From Stenotrophomonas sp. UBA2124 (lineage in GTDB: Bacteria; Pseudomonadota; Gammaproteobacteria; Xanthomonadales; Xanthomonadaceae), in contig DCXY01000029.1 of the NCBI GenBank assembly GCA_002329155.1, forward strand, positions 68,014-132,013: a DNA stretch of 64,000 nt, written 5' to 3'. The position numbers and the translations under genes were made by a program. The number at the start of each line of letters is the position of its first letter. The first letter of the stretch is position 1. Of the stretch, positions 8,068-15,906 are shown one piece after another. The notes under the pieces are model-generated. The model was not told the DNA's origin, did no database searches, and worked only from the letters and a program-made list of their open reading frames with translations.

Positions 8068-9363
8068 TCAGGGGCTTCGGTCGAGCAGGAGTCTAATGCA
8101 AGGCGCAAGTTCCTCCCAGCGGGCCTTCAGGCTTGAAGCCGTGGGCAGAAGCGTCAGGTGTACTGATGCACCCAGCGTCTCAGGCGAGGTCGGTTCATCG
8201 ATCTTCGTCGCCATTACACGAAATGGCTTCAATTGGTATTCCGTAATTCCTTCAGAGCGCAGCTTGTCGCATGCCGACGAAATGACCTGGTGTAGCTTCT
8301 TTCCATTTGTGCCGATGCCATTCGCCTTGGCATAACCGTACGCCACCTTTTCCACAAAGGCGCGGAACAAGTAGCCTCCAGCAAACGGGAACGCGTCCGG
8401 ATCGATTGAGTTCAGTTCACTGAAAACCCTCAGAAGAACTGTGTCCTTCGACTTGAGCTTGAAGTCCGATGGGACGATGTAGGGACGGCGATCAGGGTGG
8501 CGAGAGTTGCGTTCGACCTTCTTCTTCCCGGGTGGGGATGCGATGGCAACAGCCGGTTCAACACGCTCTGAAGGCGCTATCCCCTCCTTCACCAGCGCCT
8601 TTGCATAGTCCAATCGATCTCGGCTTTTTGAGCGCGAGTGAGCTTTACCGGAAAGTGCATCCTTGAGGAAGTGCCCCACCACCTTGTCGAATGCAGCCTG
8701 CTCAACGTCGATCAAAAGATCGCGGTTGTTAACAAGGCCCATAGTTGAACGCATCACCGGGTTGGATAGGTAGCGCGTGACCGTGGTGAGCGCGAGGCCG
8801 GCGCGTTCTTCGGGAGAAATCACTCCCTCCTTCTGTGCGTAGTCCAAGAGGGCCAATGCCTGTGCGTTTGGGTTGGCCGCAACCGAGCCTTGTGCATTGA
8901 AGCGAGCCTTCTCCGCAGCCTTCCAATTGCGCGTACCCACTCCGTCCAGCTCACCTTCGTGGCGAAGCGAAAGCCAGTAGCGAGCGGCTTGCCGATCGGC
9001 GAAAACCACAACCTCGAGCGTCGCCGGTACCGCCTGTCCACTCGCCTTGAACGCCTCGAACTGCCGCTTGCTTGCTGCGGTGGGTGCGCGACCTGGATCA
9101 CGTAGCAGCTTCAGCGCGCAGAGGCGTCGATTTCCTTCTACAACGGTGTATTTCCCCTTTGCGCCGGGGTGGAGAACCACCGCCATACGTTCCAAGGGGC
9201 TGGTGCCATGCTTTGCGATGCTCCCGGCGAGGTTGGCTACACGTTCGTGCGAGACCAAGCGGGCAATGATCTCCGGCTCAGCATCGATTGGGTCATGGCG
9301 CGGGTTGTCATTGTCCAGATAGACATCCGACAGGCGAACCACTTTGTACTTGACTTCCCGCAT
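8068..9363 (-). CDS. ParB-like (ParB/Srx fold) protein paired with methyltransferase
   Basis: This protein has 431 residues from the ATG at 9363. I chose that start over one 18 bases upstream because AAAGGAG lies 7 bases before it. The N-terminal 130 residues look like a ParB/Srx-type domain: LSDVYLDNDNPRHDP at the start, then VVEGNRRLCALKLL (74-87), which matches the ParB GNRR box. The rest is helical and basic (for example AHSRSKSRDRLDYAK) and I recognise no known domain in it. ParB-fold domains bind or hydrolyse CTP and can bind or nick DNA. It is not a chromosomal ParB, since there is no ParA nearby. It precedes the D12 methyltransferase and shares its lower GC content. The function is unknown; DNA modification or phage defence is a guess from context. 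Confidence 0.7.
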   Translation of the reverse strand: MREVKYKVVRLSDVYLDNDNPRHDPIDAEPEIIARLVSHERVANLAGSIAKHGTSPLERMAVVLHPGAKGKYTVVEGNRRLCALKLLRDPGRAPTAASKRQFEAFKASGQAVPATLEVVVFADRQAARYWLSLRHEGELDGVGTRNWKAAEKARFNAQGSVAANPNAQALALLDYAQKEGVISPEERAGLALTTVTRYLSNPVMRSTMGLVNNRDLLIDVEQAAFDKVVGHFLKDALSGKAHSRSKSRDRLDYAKALVKEGIAPSERVEPAVAIASPPGKKKVERNSRHPDRRPYIVPSDFKLKSKDTVLLRVFSELNSIDPDAFPFAGGYLFRAFVEKVAYGYAKANGIGTNGKKLHQVISSACDKLRSEGITEYQLKPFRVMATKIDEPTSPETLGASVHLTLLPTASSLKARWEELAPCIRLLLDRSP

Positions 9364-9494
9364 CAGACTGCTCCTTTGCATGGCCAGATCCTTTGGGTGC
9401 CGCGCAGCTAGCCAGCGCGGGCGCCCTCCTGAATGGGGAGACTACATCAATCGTCCCGCGCGCACTCGTCGCCCCGCCACGCCTGCGACCTAAT

Positions 9495-9722
9495 CCACAC
9501 CGCGCGGTCGCCGAACGGGCGCTGGGCAAATGGCTTGTAGTCACCGGCCCACTCCACCCAGCTGTCAACCATGCACGGCTGAAGCATCGTCAGCGGGAAG
9601 ATGCTGGCGCTGTCGTCCACGAACTCGCACATCAGCAGGTTTGCGAACTCTTCCGGGCTGTAGTCACGTGCCAGCTCGGCAATGTCGAACAAGTCACAGC
9701 CGCGCCGGGCGGCCTCGCGCAC
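9495..9722 (-). pseudogene. P2-like phage terminase large subunit fragment
   Basis: A frame of up to 91 codons (9447-9722) contains GCDLFDI, YSPEEFANLLMCEFVDD, SIFPLTMLQPCMVDSW and KPFAQRPFGDRAVWI in order. This matches, from memory, the middle of the P2-type terminase ATPase subunit (gpP), which has about 590 residues when complete. The similarity stops at about 9495, where the expected IGYDP continuation is replaced by unrelated residues. The upstream end is cut abruptly at about 9722. It is therefore an internal scrap of a phage packaging gene, left by deletion of a prophage beside tRNA-Lys. No function is expected. Confidence 0.7.
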
Positions 9723-9791
9723 CGCACGCTACAGATGCGCCAGCGGTACAACCACCGGCTGGCCCATGTGAAACCACCAAAACGACAATAA
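9714..9791 (+). pseudogene. C-terminal scrap of a tyrosine integrase
   Basis: On the plus strand the last 26 codons before a TAA at 9789-9791 read AHRTLQMRQRYNHRLAH and then KPPKRQ. This has the form of a tyrosine recombinase C-terminus: HRTLQM, two residues, then RY with the catalytic Tyr and a following His. The fragment ends 66 bp from the 3' end of tRNA-Lys and points toward it, the usual position of an integrase gene in a tRNA-inserted element. Its upstream part is missing and it abuts the terminase scrap, so this is a deletion junction. The call rests on a short motif. Confidence 0.5.
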
Positions 9792-9819
9792 TTTTCCCGG
9801 TGATTTTCCCGGCAGGCAT

Positions 9820-9850
9820 AAAAAAGGCACTTGGCGCGAGCTAAGTGCCT
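9820..9850 (-). terminator. Intrinsic terminator of tRNA-Lys
   Basis: Read on the minus strand, an 8-bp stem AGGCACTT/AAGTGCCT is followed by a run of six T. It lies 7 bases beyond the CCA end of tRNA-Lys. Confidence 0.85.
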
Positions 9851-9857
9851 GTTTTTA

Positions 9858-9933
9858 TGGTGGGCCGTGAAGGATTCGAACCTTCGACCAAAAGATTAAA
9901 AGTCTTCTGCTCTACCGACTGAGCTAACGGCCC
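9858..9933 (-). tRNA. tRNA-Lys (anticodon TTT)
   Basis: This is a 76-base cloverleaf on the minus strand including an encoded CCA (complement of TGG at 9858-9860). The acceptor stem is GGGCCGT/ACGGCCC, the D-arm contains AGCTCAGTCGGTAGAGC, the anticodon loop is CTTTTAA with anticodon TTT, and the T-loop is GGTTCGAATCC. It follows the tol-pal-cpoB-que cluster, as a tRNA-Lys follows cpoB in E. coli. It was also used as an integration site, judging by the phage remnants directly downstream. Confidence 0.97.
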
Positions 9934-9994
9934 AAACAAAGACCCGGCCGCAGCCGGGGTGCGCATTCTAGCGCAAGTCGCGGAAAACCGGAAT

Positions 9995-10663
9995 TCAGGC
10001 GTAGCGGGTCGGGTCGGCCATGCCGGCGGCGGCGAAGCCGTCAGCGCGCAGGCGGCAGGCGTCGCAGTGGCCGCAGGCGCGGCCGTCCATGTCGGCCTGG
10101 TAGCAGGACACGGTGAGCCCGAAGTCCACGCCCAGCCGCTGCCCTTCGGCGGCGATCTGCGCCTTGCTCATGAACTGCAGCGGCGCATGCACGCGCAGGC
10201 CGGCGCCTTCGACGCCCGCCTTGGTGGCCAGGTTGGCCAGCGCCTGGAAGGCGGCGATGAACTCGGGCCGGCAATCCGGGTAGCCGGAGTAGTCCACCGC
10301 GTTGACGCCGCAGAAGATGTCGTTGGCGCCCAGCACCTCGGCCCAACCCAGCGCCAGGGACAGCATGATGGTGTTGCGTGCCGGCACATAGGTGACCGGG
10401 ATGCCGTCGCCGCCGGCCTCGGGTACGTCGATGTCATCGGTCAGCGCCGAGCCACCGATGCTGCGCAGGTCCACGTCCACCACCTTGTGCCCGGCCACGC
10501 CCAGCGCGTCGGCCACGCGCCTGGCGGCCTCCAGCTCCGAGGTATGCCGCTGGCCGTAGCGCACGCTCATCGCATGCACCTCGAAGCCCTGCTCCTGCGC
10601 CATGGCCACGACAGCTGCCGAGTCCATGCCACCGGAAAGAAGCACTACTGCCTTCTTGCTCAT
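9995..10663 (-). CDS. queC: 7-cyano-7-deazaguanine synthase QueC
   Basis: This 222-residue enzyme converts 7-carboxy-7-deazaguanine to preQ0 with ATP and ammonia, in queuosine biosynthesis. The N-terminus carries the PP-loop (VVLLSGGMDSA), and the C-terminus a zinc site with four Cys (CYQADMDGRACGHCDACRLR). The start at 10663 was chosen because the PP-loop should lie within the first 15 residues; the frame is open 36 bases further upstream. It lies 72 bp downstream of queE, which makes its substrate, so the two are probably co-transcribed with the tol-pal-cpoB genes. Confidence 0.95.
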   Translation of the reverse strand: MSKKAVVLLSGGMDSAAVVAMAQEQGFEVHAMSVRYGQRHTSELEAARRVADALGVAGHKVVDVDLRSIGGSALTDDIDVPEAGGDGIPVTYVPARNTIMLSLALGWAEVLGANDIFCGVNAVDYSGYPDCRPEFIAAFQALANLATKAGVEGAGLRVHAPLQFMSKAQIAAEGQRLGVDFGLTVSCYQADMDGRACGHCDACRLRADGFAAAGMADPTRYA

Positions 10664-10735
10664 TGATCTGATCCGGTTGGAAAAACAACGCCAGCACACT
10701 GTCCCGCGCCGGCGGGTGTGGAACGCCCTGCCCTG

Positions 10736-11425
10736 TCAGCGGCCGGGTGCGTCGTCCCACAGAATCTTGTGCAGCTGCATCTGGAAGCGCACCGGCAGGC
10801 GGTCGGCGACGATCCAGTCCGCCAGCTCGCGCGCACTCACCTGCGATTTGCTGGGCGAGAACAGCACCATGCAGCGTTCGGCCAGCGCGTGCTCGGCGAG
10901 CATGGCCTTGGCCCAGTCGTAATCGGCGCGGCTGCAGATGACGAACTTGAGCTGGTCCCGCGCGGTCAGCAGCGCAATGTTCTGCAGCCGGTTGCGCGCC
11001 ACTTCGCCCGAATCCGGCGTCTTCAGGTCCACCACGCGCGACACCCGCGCATCGACCGCGGCGATGTCCAGCGCGCCGGAGGTTTCCAGCGACACATCCA
11101 GGCCTGCATCGCAGAGCTTCTGCAGCAGGATCAGGCAGCGTTTCTGCGCCAGCGGCTCGCCGCCGGTCACGCAGATGTGGCGCACGCCCTGCTTCAGTAC
11201 CTCGGCGACGATGTCGTCGATGTCCCACCAGTCGCCGCCATGAAAGGCGTACTCGGTATCGCAGTACAGGCAGCGCAGCGGGCAGCCGGTAAGACGCACG
11301 AACACCGTGGGCCAGCCCGCGGTATCGGCCTCACCCTGCAGGGACAGGAAAATTTCGGTGATCTTCAGCCGCGGCAAGGGCGACTGCACGATTTCGCTGG
11401 GGACAGCGGCGGCGGGAGAATTCAT
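10736..11425 (-). CDS. queE: 7-carboxy-7-deazaguanine synthase QueE
   Basis: This 229-residue radical SAM enzyme forms the 7-deazaguanine ring of queuosine from carboxy-tetrahydropterin. The cluster-binding motif reads CPLRCLYC, preceded by LQGEADTAGWPTVFVRLTG, which is typical of QueE. A second conserved stretch is HICVTGGEPLAQ (the GGEP motif). The ATG at 11425 is preferred; a GTG at 11428 is the alternative. It lies 41 bp downstream of cpoB and upstream of queC. The queD and queF genes are not in the window. Confidence 0.93.
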   Translation of the reverse strand: MNSPAAAVPSEIVQSPLPRLKITEIFLSLQGEADTAGWPTVFVRLTGCPLRCLYCDTEYAFHGGDWWDIDDIVAEVLKQGVRHICVTGGEPLAQKRCLILLQKLCDAGLDVSLETSGALDIAAVDARVSRVVDLKTPDSGEVARNRLQNIALLTARDQLKFVICSRADYDWAKAMLAEHALAERCMVLFSPSKSQVSARELADWIVADRLPVRFQMQLHKILWDDAPGR

Positions 11426-11466
11426 CACTGCTCAACCGCACCGCGCCTTCGCGGGTGCGGCTCCAA

Positions 11467-12291
11467 TCAACGCAGCTGCTGGCCGAGCCGGATCGACTGC
11501 AGCCGATCCTGGGCGGTACGGGCCGCATCACTGCCGGGGAAACGCGACACCACCTGCTCCAGCGTCTGCTGGGCCTGTGCGGAATTACCCTCGCCAAACT
11601 GCGACAGGCCCAGCTTCAACAGGCCACCAGCGGCCTTGTCGTGGGTGGGGTAGCGCGACACGAGGTCGTTGAACTGGGTCTCGGCCATCTTGAAATTACG
11701 CGTTGCGTAATAGCTTTCGCCGAGCCAGTACAGCGCGTTGGGCGTGTACGCCGCATTCGGGTAGAGCTCCAGGAAGCTCTGGAAAAGCTGGGCCGAATCG
11801 GCATAGTTGCCTGCCTTCAGGGCGTCGAAGGCGACGTTGTAGGCGGCACGCTCGTCACCGGCGGCGGCCAGGCTGCCGGCATCGCCACGCACGGTCGGGG
11901 CGCGCTCGTTGGAAGAGGTGGTTGCAGTTGCCGGGGGCAAGGTGGGGGCGGCCGGTTGGGCCGCGCTCGCATCACCTGCCGGCAGCACCGGAGCACCGCT
12001 GCCTTCAAGCCGGTTCAGGCGGCCATCCAGGTCCAGGTACTGGTCGCGGTTGCGCTGCTTGAGCTGCTCGTTCTCATGCTGCAGCTGCTCGATCGTGCCC
12101 TGCAGCGTCTGCATCTCGCTACGCAGCTGTTGCAGCTGGTTGAGCATGTCGGTGTTGGCCTGACTGTTGTTGACCTGCTGTTCCAGCACGCCAACGCGGT
12201 CGGCCAGGCTCTGCCGCTGCGCCTGGGCAGGCGCGGCAGCCACCAGGGCTGCCGCGACCACGAGCATCAGTTGCTTGATGCCGGTACGCAT
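11467..12291 (-). CDS. cpoB: Cell division coordinator CpoB (YbgF)
   Basis: This is a 274-residue periplasmic protein. It has a signal peptide (LMLVVAAALVAAAPAQA), a coiled coil rich in Gln and Leu at about residues 28-95 (trimerisation region), a Pro/Ala-rich linker, and C-terminal TPR repeats from about 150 (YNVAFDALKAGNYADSAQLF and similar). CpoB links peptidoglycan synthesis to Tol-mediated outer-membrane constriction at the division site. It starts 3 bp after the pal stop codon, so co-expression with pal is likely. The position at the end of tol-pal is standard. Confidence 0.94.
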   Translation of the reverse strand: MRTGIKQLMLVVAAALVAAAPAQAQRQSLADRVGVLEQQVNNSQANTDMLNQLQQLRSEMQTLQGTIEQLQHENEQLKQRNRDQYLDLDGRLNRLEGSGAPVLPAGDASAAQPAAPTLPPATATTSSNERAPTVRGDAGSLAAAGDERAAYNVAFDALKAGNYADSAQLFQSFLELYPNAAYTPNALYWLGESYYATRNFKMAETQFNDLVSRYPTHDKAAGGLLKLGLSQFGEGNSAQAQQTLEQVVSRFPGSDAARTAQDRLQSIRLGQQLR

Positions 12292-12294
12292 CGA

Positions 12295-12813
12295 TTACTG
12301 CGCGGTGTAGACGATTTCGACGCGACGGTTCTGCGACCAGCAGGACTCGCTCGACTCGGTGCACACCGGACGCTCTTCACCGTAGGACACGACGGTCAGC
12401 TGGCTGGCCGAACCACCGTTGGCCTGCAGCGCCGAGTTCACGGCATTGCCACGACGCTCACCCAGGGCCTGGTTGTAAGCGCGGCTGCCGCGTTCGTCGG
12501 TGTTGCCCTGCAGGGTGATGCGCGAGGACGGACGGTCACGCAGGTACTTGGCGTGGCAGGCCATGATCTGCTGGAACTCCGGCTTCACCGAGTCCTGGTC
12601 CAGATCGAAGTAGACAACGCGCTGGCGCAGGCAGGCATCGGTGTCCAGGTCGCCCGGGCCGTACAGGCCGGAGGTGGACGGGCCGGTCGGCTGGGTCGTA
12701 CCGGCGCCGGTGTCAACCGGCGGAGCCGGCTGTTCCTTGACCTTCTTCGAGCAGCCTGCCAGCGCAGCTACCGACAGCAGCGAAACGAGCAAAACACGAG
12801 TGGACTTGTTCAT
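12295..12813 (-). CDS. pal: Peptidoglycan-associated lipoprotein Pal
   Basis: This 172-residue outer-membrane lipoprotein has a lipobox SVAALAGC near residue 20. After a Pro/Thr-rich linker there is an OmpA-like peptidoglycan-binding domain (VVYFDLDQDSVKPEFQQIM, then GNTDERGSRAYNQALGERR). Pal bridges the outer membrane and peptidoglycan and works with TolB. The start at 12813 places the lipobox correctly; an upstream in-frame ATG would add nine residues and spoil it. The 64-bp gap to tolB is unusually AT-rich (12852-12880) and may contain a separate pal promoter. Confidence 0.96.
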   Translation of the reverse strand: MNKSTRVLLVSLLSVAALAGCSKKVKEQPAPPVDTGAGTTQPTGPSTSGLYGPGDLDTDACLRQRVVYFDLDQDSVKPEFQQIMACHAKYLRDRPSSRITLQGNTDERGSRAYNQALGERRGNAVNSALQANGGSASQLTVVSYGEERPVCTESSESCWSQNRRVEIVYTAQ

Positions 12814-12877
12814 GGGGATACCTGGAGGCTCCTGGGCCAATGTTGGGTTTTAATACGGGTGGGATATTAACATTTTA

Positions 12878-14197
12878 TCAACGAGCGGTGCGGTAGGGAC
12901 CCCACGCCGGCTCGCGTACATCACCATCGGCGAGGACCAGCCGCTGGCGCACTCGGCCATCGGCGGACACTTCGTACAGCACGCCCCGCCCACCTTCGCG
13001 GGCGGCGTACAGCACCATGCTCGCGTTGGGGGCAAAGCTCGGGGATTCGTCCAGCGAGCCCGGCGACAGCGTGCTCCAGCGCGGGGCGCCCAGACTGCTG
13101 TCCATCATCGCGATCTTGTAGCTGCTGCCGGCGCCCTGGGCAACGGCGATCTTCTTGCCGTCATAGGACACGGTGGCCTTGGCGTTGTAGTTGCCCTGGA
13201 AGGTCACGCGGCTGGCGCTGCCGCCGCTGGCCGGTACCTGGTAGATCTGCGGGCGGCCGCCACGGTCGGAGGTGAAGTACACCGAGCTGCCATCGGCGGC
13301 CCAGGTCGGCTCGGTATCGATGCCGAAGTGGTTGGTCAGCTGGGTCAGCTGCTTGCTGCCCAGGTCCATCACGTAGATTTCCGGGTTGCCGCTGCGCGAG
13401 AGCGCCAGCGCCAGGCGGCGGCCATCGGGCGAGAAGGCCGGCGCGCTGTTGATGCCACGGAAGCTGGTCAGCAGCTCACGGCCACCGGTGGCGATGTCCT
13501 GCACATAGATTGAGGAGTTGCCGCGCTCGAAGCTCACATAGGCCAGCTTGCGGCCATCCGGGCTCCAGCTTGGCGACAGCAGCGGCTCGGCCGAACGCAC
13601 GATGGTCTGCGGGTTGTAGCCGTCCGAATCGGCCACCATCAGGGCGTAGCGCATGTTGGCGCCGCTGCCGCTGGCGGTGATGTAGGCGATGCGGGTCCAG
13701 AACGCGCCGCGCACGCCGGTGATCTTTTCATAGATGGCATCGGCCATCTGGTGGGACACGTCGCGCATGGCGTTGGAACGCGCGGTCATGGCCAGGCCCA
13801 GCATGCGCTCGCCCTTGGCCACGTCGAACAGTTCGTATTCCACGCGGTAGGCGCCTGCGCCGGCGTCGAGCACGCGGCCCACCACCAGGTAGTCCTGCTT
13901 GAGCGCGCGCCAGGTGGGGTACTGCACCTCACCGCCACGGGTCGGGCGCTCGACGATCTGCGCTTCAGGCAGATTGCGGAACTGGCCCGAGCGCTCCAGG
14001 TCGGCGCGCACCACGGAGGCCACGTCGGTCTGCGGCGCGCCGGCCGAGCCCTGGTACGGCATCGGCACCACGGCAATGGGGGTGGCCGAGGCGTTGCCGC
14101 CCACGATGTCGATTTCCAGCCCCTTCTGCTGTGCCATTGCCGCCAGGGGCAGCAGCAGGACAGTGAGGGCAAGCAGCCAGCGAGGCGATTTCTTCAT
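12878..14197 (-). CDS. tolB: Tol-Pal system beta-propeller protein TolB
   Basis: This 439-residue periplasmic protein has a signal peptide (LLALTVLLLPLAAMAQ), an N-terminal alpha/beta domain to about residue 160, and a six-bladed beta-propeller. The propeller repeats include SPSWSPDGRKLAYVS, APAFSPDGRRLALAL and EPTWAADGSSVYFTS. TolB binds Pal and receives signals from TolA at the outer membrane. The start at 14197 gives a normal signal peptide; a 22-residue upstream extension in the frame was not used. It lies 170 bp after tolA, a larger gap than the others in the cluster, so it may have its own promoter. Confidence 0.97.
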   Translation of the reverse strand: MKKSPRWLLALTVLLLPLAAMAQQKGLEIDIVGGNASATPIAVVPMPYQGSAGAPQTDVASVVRADLERSGQFRNLPEAQIVERPTRGGEVQYPTWRALKQDYLVVGRVLDAGAGAYRVEYELFDVAKGERMLGLAMTARSNAMRDVSHQMADAIYEKITGVRGAFWTRIAYITASGSGANMRYALMVADSDGYNPQTIVRSAEPLLSPSWSPDGRKLAYVSFERGNSSIYVQDIATGGRELLTSFRGINSAPAFSPDGRRLALALSRSGNPEIYVMDLGSKQLTQLTNHFGIDTEPTWAADGSSVYFTSDRGGRPQIYQVPASGGSASRVTFQGNYNAKATVSYDGKKIAVAQGAGSSYKIAMMDSSLGAPRWSTLSPGSLDESPSFAPNASMVLYAAREGGRGVLYEVSADGRVRQRLVLADGDVREPAWGPYRTAR

Positions 14198-14367
14198 GGG
14201 GCGCTCAACAGTACGGACGAAGATGAAGGAGGGATAGCAGCAGGCCGATGAACAGTTTCGCAATCGTGAACGAAGGCAGCGTGAAATGCAGCCCCTCGCC
14301 TGACCGAAGTATTCAGCTAAAAGATTTCAGTTGAAATCATTACGACACATTCCGCGTCAACACGTGG

Positions 14368-15450
14368 TCAGCGGTCCTGTGCCTCGAAATTGAAGTTGAG
14401 GCTGGGCTGGAAAACCGACTCGAAACCACGGTACGGCAACGGCTGCGCCCGCAGCACGGCGGCCTCCACCGAACGCTTGCCGGCCTCGTCATACGGGCAA
14501 CCAGAAGCAAACTCCACGCTCATCACTTCCCCCCCTGGCAACTGGCGGATGGTCAGACTGCAACGCTGGCCGCGTGGAATCGAATCCGGGCGCACCCACT
14601 GACTCAACACCGCCTGCTGGATGGCCGACGCATATTTGGCTCTCAGGTCGTTGCTGGTACCGCCCTGCCCCGATGACGGCTGTGGCGTACCGCTGCTGGC
14701 ATTGCTGGAGGAGGCCGCCTGCGCGCGGGCACGGGCGTCGGCCACCTGGCGCAGGCGCTGTTCGGCCAGTTTGGCCTCGCGCTCGGCCTGCTCACGCTTG
14801 CGGCGGATTTCGGCGATCTTCTGCTGGCGCTCCTGCTCGGCCTTGGCCGCGGTGGCCTCCCGTTGCTGGTCGGCCAGTTTCTTGCGGTCGGCCTCTTCCT
14901 GCTGTTTGGCCAGCCGCGCTTTCTGCTCGGCCTCTTCCACGCGCTTGCGCTCGGTGAGGTCGATCTGCTCCTGGCGGCGCTTGGCTTCCTGTTCCTGCTT
15001 GGCCTTCTCCTGCGAGATGGCCATGGCGCTGACCCGCTCCTGGTCCACCTTGTCGGGCTCGGCGATGCGCTCCTGCGCGTTGTGCTGCTGCGGCGTCGGC
15101 GCGTCCTGCGGGCGCGGCTCGGGAATGGGCTGCGGCGGCGGCACCGTGTCTTCCGGCACCGGCTCGGGTTCGGGCGTGGGTTCCGGCTCCGGCACCGGCT
15201 CGGGCAGGTCCGGCAGCTTCTCCGAGGCGTTCAGCGCCTGACGCGCGGCGGCGGCCTCGGCACTGGAGATCTGCAGGCTGGCCTCGACCGCCGGGTCACC
15301 GGCAGCGGCTTCGGTATTGCGCGAGGGCGACCACAGCCAGGCAAGGATGAACACCGCGGCCACCAGCAGGTGCACCAGCAGGGCCAGTACAACCGGCAAC
15401 CCCCACTCGTTGCGGGGTGCCTGCGGCGTCGGTAGTGCTTCAGCGTGCAT
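14368..15450 (-). CDS. tolA: Tol-Pal system protein TolA
   Basis: This 360-residue inner-membrane protein spans the periplasm. It has an N-terminal transmembrane helix (VVLALLVHLLVAAVFILAWLW, about 20-40), a Pro/Glu-rich stretch (about 85-125, repeated PEPEP), then a long charged helix of Lys, Glu, Ala and Gln (about 145-250). It ends in a compact C-terminal domain (about 265-360, with CSLTIRQLPGGEVMSVEF). TolA transmits proton-motive-force energy from TolQR to Pal and TolB. Its start overlaps the tolR stop by 11 bp. Confidence 0.95.
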   Translation of the reverse strand: MHAEALPTPQAPRNEWGLPVVLALLVHLLVAAVFILAWLWSPSRNTEAAAGDPAVEASLQISSAEAAAARQALNASEKLPDLPEPVPEPEPTPEPEPVPEDTVPPPQPIPEPRPQDAPTPQQHNAQERIAEPDKVDQERVSAMAISQEKAKQEQEAKRRQEQIDLTERKRVEEAEQKARLAKQQEEADRKKLADQQREATAAKAEQERQQKIAEIRRKREQAEREAKLAEQRLRQVADARARAQAASSSNASSGTPQPSSGQGGTSNDLRAKYASAIQQAVLSQWVRPDSIPRGQRCSLTIRQLPGGEVMSVEFASGCPYDEAGKRSVEAAVLRAQPLPYRGFESVFQPSLNFNFEAQDR

Positions 15451-15868
15451 CGGTCGCCAGGCCCACCTTCTCGATCTTGGCCGCCTTGATCACGTCCATC
15501 GCAGCCACGACTTTTTCATAGGCCACGGCCTTGTCGGCAGCCACGATCACGCGCAGGTCCTTGTCCTGCGAGGCCAGTGCACCCAGCTGCGCCTGCAGCG
15601 CGCCGGCGTCCATCGCCTGCGGCTCCTTGGCTTCGGGCAGCTTGAGGCTGAGCTGGCCATCGCCACGCACCGAGACGATCACCGGGTCCTGCCTGCTCTC
15701 CAGCGCCTTGGCAGTGGAGCTGGGCAGATCGACTTCAAAACTGAGCGTCAGCAGCGGCGCGGTCACCATGAAGATGATCAGCAGCACGAGCATCACGTCG
15801 ATATACGGCACGACGTTGATCTCGGACTTGAGCTTGCGGCGCTTGCGGCGGGGTATTGCAGCGGTCAT
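15440..15868 (-). CDS. tolR: Tol-Pal system protein TolR
   Basis: This 142-residue ExbD/TolR-family protein has one transmembrane helix, VPYIDVMLVLLIIFMVTAPL (about 20-40). The Asp in it (D24) is the conserved proton-pathway residue. The rest is periplasmic. It follows tolQ by 38 bp and overlaps tolA. Together TolQ and TolR form the stator of the Tol motor. Confidence 0.95.
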   Translation of the reverse strand: MTAAIPRRKRRKLKSEINVVPYIDVMLVLLIIFMVTAPLLTLSFEVDLPSSTAKALESRQDPVIVSVRGDGQLSLKLPEAKEPQAMDAGALQAQLGALASQDKDLRVIVAADKAVAYEKVVAAMDVIKAAKIEKVGLATDAR

Positions 15869-15906
15869 GTGTGTGCTCCTGCGGTCAGAGGAAAGCGCGC
15901 AAGCAC

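Noticed and set aside
8068..9363. ParB-like gene as a chromosome or plasmid partition gene
   Set aside because: There is no ParA gene and no parS-like cluster next to it, and the C-terminal half does not look like a ParB dimerisation domain.
10664..10735. Possible preQ1 riboswitch near queC or queE
   Set aside because: The short gaps before queC and queE show no preQ1-type pseudoknot elements.
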